Assembly: GCA_001970955.1 (NCBI GenBank)
Contig: MPUH01000839.1
Coordinates: 1-32,414, forward strand
DNA: 32,414 nt
From: Stentor coeruleus
Taxonomy: Eukaryota; Ciliophora; Heterotrichea; Heterotrichida; Stentoridae
Direction of reading: 5' to 3'
The notes below the pieces were generated by a model. The model had not been told where the DNA came from, did not search any database, and saw only the letters and a list, made by a program, of their open reading frames with translations. Position 1 is the stretch's first letter. Every line of letters starts with the position of its first letter. Below, piece by piece: positions 17,228-26,659 of the stretch. A program made the translations under genes and the position numbers.

Positions 17228-19511
17228 ATTTCAATTATTTATAACAATGTCAAAGCCAATTGAATTATCTAGGAAAATTTAAAATCTCTTAGAAGATGCT
17301 GAATAGCATTTAGGTTTTCATAGTTTTATATAAATATTACTTAATGCAGATGCTTCTGTCTATTTATAGGAATAACTCCTCATTTATGCAATCATTTTTT
17401 CTATATAATAAGGCAGTTTTAATAAAGTCTGGCTTATGATGCTTTTTATATATTATTATTATATGATTTTATTAAAAATCAGCCAATTAGTACGCTCGAA
17501 AATAGTTTTACTTTAAAAGAAATTTATTATTTCATCAAAACCCACATGTAACTAGACAGCTATTATTTAGTAATTTTATAAAGATTCTACTTTATTAAAG
17601 CAGCTTAGATACTTTTAATTATAGAAAGAGTCAAACTTTTACATAATTTTTTTGAATAAAATATTATTTAATTTGAAATACAAATTCAATGGAAACATAA
17701 ATATTTCTCTAAACAATTTGATAATTAAATTTATTACCCATCAAATTGAGCATTTAATGAATAATTTAGTTGTAATTAAGAAATTTTGTATATGATATTA
17801 GTTTTGTTTTAAGTAATTAATATATACCCAAATATTTTTATACATTCTTATTCTTATCCTTAATAATTATCTCTAGTATTTTCTTCGCTGATCACTAAAT
17901 TACTAAAAGAAATCTATCTCTGTGCCAAATTATTGTTCCATATTTCATGTGTCTACCAATGTGTATAGATTTAAGTTTATATTTATTCTCAACATAAGAT
18001 GCATGCTAATAAATTTTCTTAATTACATTATGTTAATTTTTTTTCAAGTTTTATCGCTTTTACGAAAAATTATTTGATATGAGTTCTTAAAGTATAATTC
18101 AAAGATATCAAATCATTAGATCCTGTTCTTTATCCTATAGATTAATAGTAGGATGCATTTCTTCATCGATGCTATCAATTGCTGATACAAAGGTGCTAAT
18201 TAATCATTTGTAATAATTTATTTAGGCCTTATTCAGCCCAAGAAAATAAAGTATACATCAATTTATATAGCTATTTAAATTTATAGAAAACTTTCTCTGG
18301 ATGGCGATTAATTTATATTAAATAAATATAATTATCCAAAATTATTACCAAAAGCATAAGGTAATATGCCACTGAAAGATTAGTTAAATATAATATATAT
18401 AATTAATCTCAGGAATCATGAGTCAAGTTTCTCAAATAATAATTAGCTCTAGTTGGCTATAATTTCATTACAAATAAATATAAAGTTTGAAAATCACTTA
18501 TACTTTATATAGTTTAGCAATTAAAATCTATTTCTGCTTTATAATAGTTAACTTAATGCACTTTTTAAATGAAGATCTCTATGCTTGCTACTTTATAATG
18601 AAATATTCAAATAAGCAAAATTCTTTTTCTTTAGAATAAAAGTGTAAAAATTATTTGATACTTGTGTGCTTGATCTAAATTATTATAATGAAGTAATAAA
18701 TATTCAAACCAAGAACAATTTATAATCGATCTTAGTAATTTCAATGAGCTTAGAGATGCTTATGGAATCTTCTACCTTTAAACATTATACTTTTTCACTA
18801 AATGGCATCAAATTTAAACTACTTATTGGAAACTTTAAGTATGCATACAAAAGATAAGACGAGGCAGATTTGAAAAAGAGTTAAAATAAATTGCAACATA
18901 AACTTGAATTCTTCTGAAATTTATAAAATTTGCATAGAATAAGAAATCTTTGCATCTAAATTAAAAATCTAATATGGTCTATCCAAGAAGCCCTATCTTT
19001 CTTTATACACATTTGCAGAGAATTTTGATTTTAATCGCCAATTAATTTGAAAAGGCTTTCTAAGTCACTGCATGAAATTATTTGAACAAAAGCTATTAAA
19101 AACTTTAGTCTTTGATATTATTTTATAATTTATTCCAGGAAGTGTAGTCTTTATTATTTATCAAATTTTTGCAAGTTTAGGACATAAGATTTATTTTCCT
19201 GAACACTTTGTATATATATCTAAGTTAAAATTTTTAATAAAGCCATCATACTTTAATCCATTTTATTCCATAATCTCTCATTCCATTTCTTAATAATCAA
19301 TATCTCTTAATGCATCTTCTTTCATTCAGAATTTTATTTATTCTCATAGCTTCTGTCAATAATTTATGTTAATTCTAACTAAGGCAAAATGCTAGGCTTT
19401 AAATATATAAATTAATAAAAATCTTAAGTTAATATATTTAATGCTCTAACTTAAATCCATTAACATAATGATTGATCTCAAACATATTTATAATTATATA
19501 TATCAGATTTA
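17228..19511. other. Large AT-rich gene-poor region (2.3 kb)
   Basis: The longest stretch without a supported gene. It lies upstream of both the EF-hand gene (minus) and the CDPK-like gene (plus), so it contains both promoters. Only short coding-like scraps were seen, such as a minus-strand stretch near 18120-18200 (FVSAIDSIDEEMHPTINL then TAG) and a 23-codon plus ORF at about 18974. No tRNA, snRNA or repeat family was recognised. Confidence 0.45.
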
Positions 19512-21077
19512 ATGGGCTGCGCGTCAGTACGAAAAACCTCGAAATCGAAGGTCAGCTTATTTCAAGATCCAAAAATGAGAAGTTTGATAGTAGAAAAAAA
19601 GGTAAGTACAAATCTTGTGCCTGTAAGAACCAGTTCAGTAGTTAAAATAGCTAGTAACTATTCGTATAGTCCGAATCAAGATATTAAAATTGAAGCATCT
19701 CTGTTCGTCAATTTAAATTCAAAAAATATCCAAGAAAATTATGACCTTATGGAAAAAATAAGTGAAGGAGATACTGCTTTTGTCCGAAAAGCCTTTCACA
19801 AAACTTCGAGAAAATATAAAGCTGTTAAAAGTGTAGAAAAAATCAAAACATCAAATAATAAAGATAATCTCAACTTGGTTAAAGAATTCAATACCCTTAA
19901 AAAACTTGATCATCCAAATATCGTAAAGGTCTTTGAATGCTATGAAGACTCGACTTACATGCACACTGTGCTTGAACATCTTCCTGGTGGCCAGCTCATA
20001 GATTATTTAATAAAGAGCAACATGCTTTCAGAACAAATTGCAGCCAGAATTATGAAGCAGATACTTAGTGCATTATCCTATTGTCACGAAAAAAAAATAA
20101 TTCACACTGACATTCGCTCTGAGCATATCCTTTTTGATTCTAAATCAGAAAATTCAATTCCCAAACTCATCAGTTTTGGCAAGTCAATTATAAAAGTTCC
20201 AGTAATAAGCAATAATGGTAAATTATCTAGACTACTTTACACAGCCCCAGAAATACTTAATGGAGAACCTTATACTGCACAAAGTGACATTTGGAGTTGT
20301 GGAGTTCTTTTATATATATTGCTATCTGGCAAACCACCATTTGCAGGCAAAACTCAGGAAATATTAAAGCAAAGAGTTAAAACTGGAGACTTTTCTTTAA
20401 AAGGTCAAGAATGGGCTAAAATAAGCAGTCCAGCTATAGAACTTCTCAATCAAATGCTTGTCTATAATCCTTCATCTCGCATATCAGCAAAAGCAGCAAT
20501 GCAAAGTCCTTGGATTAAAGCATGCCTATCTGGCCCAAGTCTTTCACCCAATGATACTCTAGCATTAAAAAATCTTTCTAGTTTTAGAACCAAGCAAAAA
20601 CTTCAACAAATCGTCCTAGTTTACATAGCTAACAATGCATTATCAAAAGAAAGACTCTCAGAAATGACTCAAACTTTCCAAAAACTTGATAAAGATGGAG
20701 ATGGTAAAATTAGTAAGGAGGAACTCATAGAGGCTTATCTACAATTCATGTCTCAAGAAAGAGCTGTAAAAGAAGTTGAAGCTATTATGAAAACTATTGA
20801 TACAAATAATTCAGGGTTTATTGATTATACAGAGTTTGCAGCTGCTTGTCTAAAAAGAGAAGATATTGAAGACTTGGATAATTTAGATATCGCTTTTAAA
20901 GCTTTTGATACAGATGGAAGTGGTAAAATATCTGCACAAGAGCTCAGGGAGTTACTTTGTCTTGATGAAGATCAGTCTAATAGTCTTAGAGCGTTATTGA
21001 ATGAGATTGATGAAAATGGAGATGGCCAGATAGATATTGATGAGTTTAGAAATATGATGATTAAGCACATAAACTAA
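19512..21077 (+). CDS. CDPK-like protein: degenerate (pseudo)kinase domain plus four EF-hands
   Basis: 521 residues, single exon. N-terminus MGCASV fits dual lipidation (myristoyl Gly2, palmitoyl Cys3). A kinase-fold domain spans ~76-335. The VAIK-type Lys106 and alpha-C Glu125 are kept, as are the APE motif (TAPEIL) and SDIWSCGVLLYILLSG. Catalytic positions are lost: HRD-K-x-x-x-N is HTDIRSEH (198-205; Lys to Arg, Asn to His), the DFG aspartate is Ser221 (ISFG), and the glycine loop is SEGDTAFV without its GxGxxG pattern. Catalysis is unlikely. After a junction helix come four intact EF loops at 393-404, 430-441, 466-477 and 500-511, all with D at position 1 and E at 12. It is best read as a membrane-anchored calcium sensor derived from a calcium-dependent protein kinase. 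Confidence 0.92.
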   Translation: MGCASVRKTSKSKVSLFQDPKMRSLIVEKKVSTNLVPVRTSSVVKIASNYSYSPNQDIKIEASLFVNLNSKNIQENYDLMEKISEGDTAFVRKAFHKTSRKYKAVKSVEKIKTSNNKDNLNLVKEFNTLKKLDHPNIVKVFECYEDSTYMHTVLEHLPGGQLIDYLIKSNMLSEQIAARIMKQILSALSYCHEKKIIHTDIRSEHILFDSKSENSIPKLISFGKSIIKVPVISNNGKLSRLLYTAPEILNGEPYTAQSDIWSCGVLLYILLSGKPPFAGKTQEILKQRVKTGDFSLKGQEWAKISSPAIELLNQMLVYNPSSRISAKAAMQSPWIKACLSGPSLSPNDTLALKNLSSFRTKQKLQQIVLVYIANNALSKERLSEMTQTFQKLDKDGDGKISKEELIEAYLQFMSQERAVKEVEAIMKTIDTNNSGFIDYTEFAAACLKREDIEDLDNLDIAFKAFDTDGSGKISAQELRELLCLDEDQSNSLRALLNEIDENGDGQIDIDEFRNMMIKHIN

Positions 21078-21672
21078 AAATAGATTATTGAAGGTTAAAT
21101 TCTATTATGTGATGCAATTTTATTAGTGATTTAAAATTTTGTATGCCATCAATTCAAAAACTATTTCCCTTTTAATTAACAACTTTTTTATCATCAATAC
21201 TATTAGTAATTTTTAATTTTCTCAAGAAGTAAGAATAATCATAGTGGCTAACTTGCTTACTGATTAACCTTATCAACAAAAAATTATTATATTTATTAAG
21301 TTCTAATTTAAGTGAAAACTTTTATAAGTAACTTCTCTGATTAAAATTAGTATAAAAGCATATTCTTGAATTTTCAAATGGAATAGCTTCTCTATATGCT
21401 GTTAAAAATTAAAGTAATATCTATTTATAATATTTGATTATACTTAATTATCAAAATATCTTAGAATAGTTGTTTAATTAAATTTTTAACTAAAACAAAT
21501 ACAAAATATTATAGACTTTTACAATACTGAATCATAAACTAAGTATTCAGGTAATAAATTCGCATTATGCCACCCAATTATTTTATTAATCCCCATTTAT
21601 ATATTTATAAAAAATCATATACAACATTTTAATAAATTTGATTTTCCAATCCTTCTAATAATCAGGTTTAAT
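21078..21672. other. AT-rich intergenic region between convergent genes
   Basis: 595 bp between the 3' ends of the CDPK-like and EBP1 genes. No reading frame, hairpin or repeat of note. Confidence 0.5.
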
Positions 21673-22821
21673 TTAGCTATCCTGTTTTTTTTCTGTGGTC
21701 TTGGCTTTCTTCTTCTTGTTTTTCTTATCTTTCTTTGGTGCTGGTCCTGTTTGCATAGGTATTTCCAATGTTTTCTTAACCCCTTCATCAGTAACAGTCC
21801 TCTCAGTCCTATAAGCTTCTGGTGTAAAAATCACTGGTGTGGCTACAATAGTTCCATTTTCCAATATAAGAACTGTCACTTTAAACTGTGCAACTAAGTC
21901 ATTAGGTCTTTCAGCTAGGACTGGGAATGAATATAATATATTGTGTTTTAAGCACTCAGATACACCCAGTCTAGCATTTCTCTGATCATCAAAATTGTTC
22001 AAAGAAAACAAAAGTGTTGGGAACCGTCTGTTAACTTCAGCTAAGAATGTTCTTGAAGCTTTAAGTTTAAGATTGTAAGTCACATCCAATGCTCTTTGGA
22101 AAACAGTGGTTCTAAATTCAGTTTCTCTAGGTTTCCCTTCTCCAGTTGATACCATGACATCAAGTATATAAGCTTGATTAACAGCGAAATCGTACTCTTC
22201 AACATGCTGATCGAAAGCTTCCTTACAAATGATTGACTTATTCCCATCAATAACATGCTGTTTAACCTCATGTGAAAGAACTCCTTCAACCATGTTGCAT
22301 CCGTAGTCTGCAGCAATTTTGGCATAAGCATCAGTCAGGGTGTAGTTGGAGTTTCCAGGCCTCATTAATCTTAAAGCTGTCTGGATCGCCGTATTTGCTG
22401 CGTGAATTACATCAGCTTTTGGGCCTGTTACTGGCTCAGTTGGACTTGCCCCAACTGCAAAACTTGTGCCGATTGCTGCTATATACCCATCAATGTGCAC
22501 TCCCATTTCCACTTTGACTAAATCATGATGGTTGAGAATCATAGACTCTTCAGGTAGCGGAGAATAGTAACCGCAGATGTTGTTCACTGAAATGCAAGTC
22601 GGGATTGCAATACCTTTTTCTATAGCGGCGTTTGTATAGATCTGCGAAAGACCCTCTTCGATAAGTTTGTCACCTCTAGTGCAAAGCTCATGAACCGAAG
22701 TCCCAGCCTTGCATAATTCTAACAACTTTTGTAGAGCATTCTTCGCAATATTTGCAGCTTCTCGGTACTTGTTGACTACATTAGGATTTTCAACACCCTT
22801 AGGTGGTTCTTCGCCCTCCAT
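21673..22821 (-). CDS. EBP1/PA2G4 (proliferation-associated 2G4) homologue
   Basis: 382 residues, ATG at 22821-22819, single exon. It has the methionine-aminopeptidase 'pita-bread' fold in its EBP1 form: NKYREAANIAKNALQKLLEL, PTCISVNNICGYYSPLPEE, HDLVKVEMGVHIDGYIA, GVLSHEVKQHVIDGNKSI and AYILDVMVSTGEGKPRE. The C-terminal region has RTTVFQRALDVTYNLKLKAS. It ends in a long lysine-rich tail (KKDKKNKKKKAK), as in PA2G4. Length is close to human EBP1 (394). EBP1 proteins bind ribosomes near the exit tunnel and act in ribosome biogenesis and growth control, without peptidase activity because metal ligands are lost. Codon use is less AT-biased than in the spacers, as expected of a well-expressed gene. 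Divergent from the SR-protein kinase gene. Confidence 0.95.
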   Translation of the reverse strand: MEGEEPPKGVENPNVVNKYREAANIAKNALQKLLELCKAGTSVHELCTRGDKLIEEGLSQIYTNAAIEKGIAIPTCISVNNICGYYSPLPEESMILNHHDLVKVEMGVHIDGYIAAIGTSFAVGASPTEPVTGPKADVIHAANTAIQTALRLMRPGNSNYTLTDAYAKIAADYGCNMVEGVLSHEVKQHVIDGNKSIICKEAFDQHVEEYDFAVNQAYILDVMVSTGEGKPRETEFRTTVFQRALDVTYNLKLKASRTFLAEVNRRFPTLLFSLNNFDDQRNARLGVSECLKHNILYSFPVLAERPNDLVAQFKVTVLILENGTIVATPVIFTPEAYRTERTVTDEGVKKTLEIPMQTGPAPKKDKKNKKKKAKTTEKKQDS

Positions 22822-22897
22822 TTATTTAAGAACTTTGAAAGCACAGGGTTATTAGACTATGTGGATGAGGAATGGTCTTGTATAATAAGTAATATAA
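22822..22897. promoter_or_regulatory. 76-bp shared region between two divergent start codons
   Basis: The start codons of EBP1 (minus, 22821) and the SR-protein kinase (plus, 22898) are only 76 bp apart. Both 5' UTRs and core promoter functions must fit here. The plus side has an AT-rich TATAATAAGTAATATAA just before the ATG. The inference is a compact bidirectional promoter; no transcription start can be placed. Confidence 0.6.
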
Positions 22898-25051
22898 ATG
22901 GAAGAAGCTTCAATGTCAAATGAAGATATTCCTGATGACTCAAGCTCTGTTGTCTATGATGACGAAGAAGAACCTGCGTCTGACTACAGACCTGGTGGGT
23001 ACCACCCAGTTCAGCCAAATGAGATATTTTTGAATCGTTACCACATAGTTCAAAAAGTGGGCTGGGGGCACTTTTCAACAGTTTGGCTATGCAAAGACAC
23101 TAAGTACAATACCTTTGTTGCTATGAAAGTGCAGAAAAGTGCTTCAAATTATGCAGAAGCAGCATATGATGAAATAGATATTCTCATGAAAGTCTCTAGT
23201 AATTGCAGTCTTGAAATATGGAAAAAGTCGATTACAAAGTATTTACCAAATGAAGGGATGCAAGAACTTGAAAACCAAAAAAGGGCTCAATGCTTTGTTG
23301 TTCAATTGCTAAATAGTTTCATTCATACAGGACCCAATGGCAAGCACGTTTGTATGGTTTTTGAGATTCTAGGAGTTAATTTATTAGAAATCATCAAAAG
23401 ATATAATTATAAAGGTATCCCAATGCCAATATGTCGTGTGATCAGTAAGCAAGTTCTAATTGGACTGGACTATTTGCATAGAATTTGTGGAATTATTCAT
23501 ACTGACTTAAAGCCAGAAAACGTGCTTCTCCAATTGACCAAAGCTCAGGTTAACGAGATTATCAAATTTGGCATGCTTAAGACTAAAATCGACTGCGAGC
23601 CTATGAAAAAAGTGATCATGCCAATTGTTTCTGTAGTAAAAGAATTGTCTGCTTCAGAGCCTAAGCCAATATCTAAGAATGAAAAACCTCAGCCTCAACC
23701 CGCACCAAAGCCAGAAGCAAAAAATCCTGAAATTGAGGAAAAGCCTGATTCTGCTAAAAAACTAGAACCTGAACCAGCTAAAATAGAAACCACAGATCCT
23801 GAAGTGCTGAAAAAACCAGAGCCTGAACCAGCTAAAATAGAAACCACAGATCCTGAAGTGTTGAAAAAACTGAAAAAAGCTGAGAAAAAAAAGAATTACA
23901 GGCTAAGAAAAAAGCAAGCTGAGAAAAAACTCAAAGAGGAAAATCCTGAAGTTGTAGTTCCGAAAAAAAAGAAAAAAAAGCGAAACAAAAAAAACAAGAA
24001 AAAAAAGCAAAATGAAGTAGAACAAAATAGCAAATCAGAAGATCAAGAAAATGAATTACATGAAGAAAATGATACCGACGCAGTAGAAAGTCCTCACAAT
24101 GTAATCTCAAAAGAAGAGAATAAACACGATGCAAACGAAGAAAACAAATTCGAATATTTTGAAGACGACAGCAACCCTCATCAACAAACAGAAACCATAA
24201 TTGGCGAAGAAAATGCTGAAGAAGAAAAAGACCAAGACAAAAATCCTGTAAATGAAAACATCCGGGTGAAAATTGCCGACCTAGGCAATGGATGCTGGGT
24301 TGACAATCATTTCGCCACTGAAATACAAACACGTCAATATCGTGGCCCAGAAGTTATAATAGGTATATCATACAATCATACAGCTGATTTGTGGAGTTTT
24401 GCATGCATGCTTTTTGAGCTTATAACTGGAGACTTTCTTTTTGAGCCTCGCACTGGAAAAGATTTTGATAAAGATGACGACCACTTGGCCCAAATGGTTG
24501 AAACACTTGGGTTTTTCCCCAAGTCATTTTCCCTTTCCGGGGTGAATTCAAAGAAATATTTCACAGCCAAAGGCGAACTAAGGCGAATTAAACAGCTTCG
24601 AATCTGGCCTTTGAAGAATGTTTTATTAGAAAAGTATAGGATTAAAGAAGAGGAAGCTTCGGCGCTAGCGAGTTTTTTGCTGCCTATGCTTGTGTATGAA
24701 CCTGAAAAAAGAGCGACTGCAGAACAGATGCTTGGACATTTCTGGCTCGACCGGCCGAATAACTATAATATAAAAATGACTGAAAAAGAGTTCTGGGAAA
24801 TGAGTTTGGTTCAGAAACAGAGGGAAGTTGATAATAATGAAAGGCTGAAAAGAGGAGAAAGTCCAATTATTGAAGGAGTTCGTATGCCTAGTTCAAATGA
24901 AAATACTGATGTTGAAGATAACAATGAAATTAGTCAAGAATCTGATTTTAGCGCTAGTGATAATGAGAAAGAGTTCATTGAAAATTTGGAATATCATCAG
25001 CATATGAATCAGATTAAACAGAAACTCCTATCTAATTCTCATGATATTTAG
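22898..25051 (+). CDS. SR-protein-specific kinase (SRPK)
   Basis: 717 residues, single exon. It has the SRPK signature YRPGGYHPVQPNEIFLNRYH then VGWGHFSTVWL (glycine loop 55-63), AMKV Lys77, and HTDLKPENVLL (catalytic loop 201-211; SRPKs have HTD in place of HRD). An ADLGNGCWVD segment (DLG in place of DFG, Asp461) and TRQYRGPEVI follow, and the C-lobe ends at LGHFWLDRP. As in known SRPKs the kinase core is split by a large spacer, here residues ~215-445. It is highly charged (K/E/P-rich, with KKKKKKRNKKNKKKKQ-type runs) and holds a duplicated 18-residue unit. Such spacers hold the kinase in the cytoplasm. Role: phosphorylates RS-domain splicing factors. Acidic N- and C-terminal tails flank the domain. 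Confidence 0.95.
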   Translation: MEEASMSNEDIPDDSSSVVYDDEEEPASDYRPGGYHPVQPNEIFLNRYHIVQKVGWGHFSTVWLCKDTKYNTFVAMKVQKSASNYAEAAYDEIDILMKVSSNCSLEIWKKSITKYLPNEGMQELENQKRAQCFVVQLLNSFIHTGPNGKHVCMVFEILGVNLLEIIKRYNYKGIPMPICRVISKQVLIGLDYLHRICGIIHTDLKPENVLLQLTKAQVNEIIKFGMLKTKIDCEPMKKVIMPIVSVVKELSASEPKPISKNEKPQPQPAPKPEAKNPEIEEKPDSAKKLEPEPAKIETTDPEVLKKPEPEPAKIETTDPEVLKKLKKAEKKKNYRLRKKQAEKKLKEENPEVVVPKKKKKKRNKKNKKKKQNEVEQNSKSEDQENELHEENDTDAVESPHNVISKEENKHDANEENKFEYFEDDSNPHQQTETIIGEENAEEEKDQDKNPVNENIRVKIADLGNGCWVDNHFATEIQTRQYRGPEVIIGISYNHTADLWSFACMLFELITGDFLFEPRTGKDFDKDDDHLAQMVETLGFFPKSFSLSGVNSKKYFTAKGELRRIKQLRIWPLKNVLLEKYRIKEEEASALASFLLPMLVYEPEKRATAEQMLGHFWLDRPNNYNIKMTEKEFWEMSLVQKQREVDNNERLKRGESPIIEGVRMPSSNENTDVEDNNEISQESDFSASDNEKEFIENLEYHQHMNQIKQKLLSNSHDI
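23765..23872 (+). repeat. Two tandem copies of a 54-bp coding repeat in the SRPK spacer
   Basis: Copy 1 at 23765-23818 and copy 2 at 23819-23872 encode EPEPAKIETTDPEVLKK plus one residue each, nearly identical in DNA as well. It is an in-frame 18-aa duplication, so probably recent, in the disordered spacer of the kinase. Confidence 0.85.
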
Positions 25052-25689
25052 AAATATAATTTAATCTAGATACATCAGTATAAATAATTAGAAGCTAAGA
25101 TTGATTATTTATGTTTAATTATATTCTAATGCTTATAGCAGCAAAGTTATTAATAAATATATCACTTATAGTGAGATTTTTATTAAATGTTTAGATTGAT
25201 GTTTATGTAATATTTAAAATATTTTATTATTTATTTCCCATACACCATCAATGGCAATAAATGTATACTCAAATTTCCTCTATCAATAACTTTTTTGCAG
25301 TTTCAGGTACTTCATCAGCGTTAATTTTTTAGCAGTTGCGTTGTAGCGAAACTGTTATGATTTCGCTGAAATCTATATTTAAATTTCATATGATTGTTAA
25401 ATGAAGTCTGGAAAGTTATAACAAACTCTTATGAGTATTATATAAAATTGTATTGAAAGGCTCATTGGAAGGTAAATTTATTACTTATAGCTTTAAGTAA
25501 AGGATTAGTTATTCACAATAATTATAAGTAGCTATAGTTCTAAAAATTGATAAAAAATAGTAATTTTCTGTGATAAATATGCTTATTTAGTTATATTTAC
25601 CAAGCAAAAAATCAATTATCATCTTTTTTGAATGACTGTGTTTATTCCCGATAAAAATCATTTTATCTTAAATGAAGTTATTCATAATA
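25052..25689. other. AT-rich intergenic region between convergent genes
   Basis: 638 bp separating the 3' ends of the SRPK and deformylase genes. It contains the hairpin at 25345-25367; otherwise nothing was recognised. Confidence 0.5.
25345..25367. repeat. Perfect 7-bp inverted repeat (possible hairpin)
   Basis: AGCGAAA at 25345-25351 pairs with TTTCGCT at 25361-25367 around a 9-nt loop. The stem is GC-richer than its surroundings, in a convergent intergenic region. It could be a 3'-end element or chance. Confidence 0.4.
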
Positions 25690-26202
25690 TTATTTAATGA
25701 TATGTGGAAGTTTTTTTCTATGATCTTTAGCTTTGTCTATCATAAGTATTCCATCAAAATGATCTAATTCATGTTGTATAACTCTAGAGGCTGTGCCTGT
25801 AAATTGTTTTTCTAATGTCTTTCCTAGCATATTTTGATATCTAATGATAAGTGATATGTGTCTTGAAACTAAGCATTCTTTTTCAGGTATACTTAGGCAA
25901 CCTTCCCATTGATCCCATGTGTCTGATGATTTCCAAACTATTTTCGGGTCTAAAAATATATCAAAAGCACAATGAGGTTTACCAAGTTTCCAAAATCTTT
26001 CTCTACCCATGATCATGACCCTAACTGGTAAACCAATTTGCACAGCACAAATACTCAAGCCAATTCCTGTCCATACTTCATCTTTGTATCTTATAGCAAA
26101 CATTAGGTCACTAATAAGATCGTAAAGATCAATATTATGTGTTATAGGACTTGAGACTTGGCGAAGGATTGGTGATGGGTTATATAAAATCCTTAGTCCC
26201 AT
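25690..26202 (-). CDS. Peptide deformylase
   Basis: 170 residues, ATG at 26202-26200, TAA end. It contains the three deformylase motifs. Motif I is GIGLSICAVQIG (residues 46-57), which has two extra residues compared with the usual G-x-G-L-A-A-x-Q. Motif II is EGCLS (100-104; Cys102 binds the metal). Motif III is HELDHFDG (144-151; H144 and H148 bind metal, E145 is catalytic). Length equals bacterial deformylases (about 170 aa). It removes the formyl group from N-formyl-Met of proteins made in the mitochondrion. No clear mitochondrial presequence is present before the fold, so either targeting is internal or the presequence is not visible. Mitochondrial location is inferred from the family's usual role in eukaryotes without plastids. 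Confidence 0.93.
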   Translation of the reverse strand: MGLRILYNPSPILRQVSSPITHNIDLYDLISDLMFAIRYKDEVWTGIGLSICAVQIGLPVRVMIMGRERFWKLGKPHCAFDIFLDPKIVWKSSDTWDQWEGCLSIPEKECLVSRHISLIIRYQNMLGKTLEKQFTGTASRVIQHELDHFDGILMIDKAKDHRKKLPHIIK

Positions 26203-26659
26203 TTATAGCTTGACATAATTAATGCAAAGTTTGCTATATATTACAAAATTATCAGGGATTATATGAGTTTTAATCAAGAGGTCATTGATGAAGATTTCTT
26301 TTTTAAATATTTTGTTTTTAAGACGTCTTTTGCTACCATGAAAGCTAATTTCATAGTTGAAGGAATTGAAGTCATCATTGCTTTATTTGAAGCTCAAATC
26401 GTGATATTTTAGTATAAAATTATTGAATTCTACTTAAAGATATTTTATAAACATAATTGATATCTAGATTTCATAATAATACTTACTCTATAGTTTAATA
26501 TCATTCATAATTTGAATAATCTTCAATAGCGATAATGCTTATAATGTAATTAGGTAATAAAATCACATCTAAAGATCCGTTTAAATATATATAGAGCATA
26601 TGGTTGGTCTTTAACCAAAGCGATTTCTATATCAACATTTATTTTTCTAAACTACAACC
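26203..26659. other. Short intergenic region containing a possible small gene
   Basis: The region between the deformylase start and the 3' end of the tetraspanin-like gene. It holds the 49-codon plus-strand frame at 26263-26412; the rest is AT-rich with no signal. Confidence 0.4.
26263..26412 (+). CDS. Possible small protein, 49 aa
   Basis: ATG at 26263, TAG at 26410-26412, divergent from the deformylase start codon by 60 bp. The product starts MSFNQEVIDEDFFFKYFVFK and contains KANFIVEGIEVIIALFEAQI, a plausible amphipathic helix. The frame has a coding-like mix of codons and an ATG close to the AT-rich promoter side, as at other genes here. No family recognised. It could be a real small gene or a relic. 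Confidence 0.35.
   Translation: MSFNQEVIDEDFFFKYFVFKTSFATMKANFIVEGIEVIIALFEAQIVIF

Noticed and set aside
17228-19511. A snRNA, snoRNA or other RNA gene in the 2.3-kb gene-poor stretch
   Set aside because: I found no conserved snRNA core or tRNA boxes by eye; an Infernal/Rfam scan would be needed, and a significant hit would overturn this.
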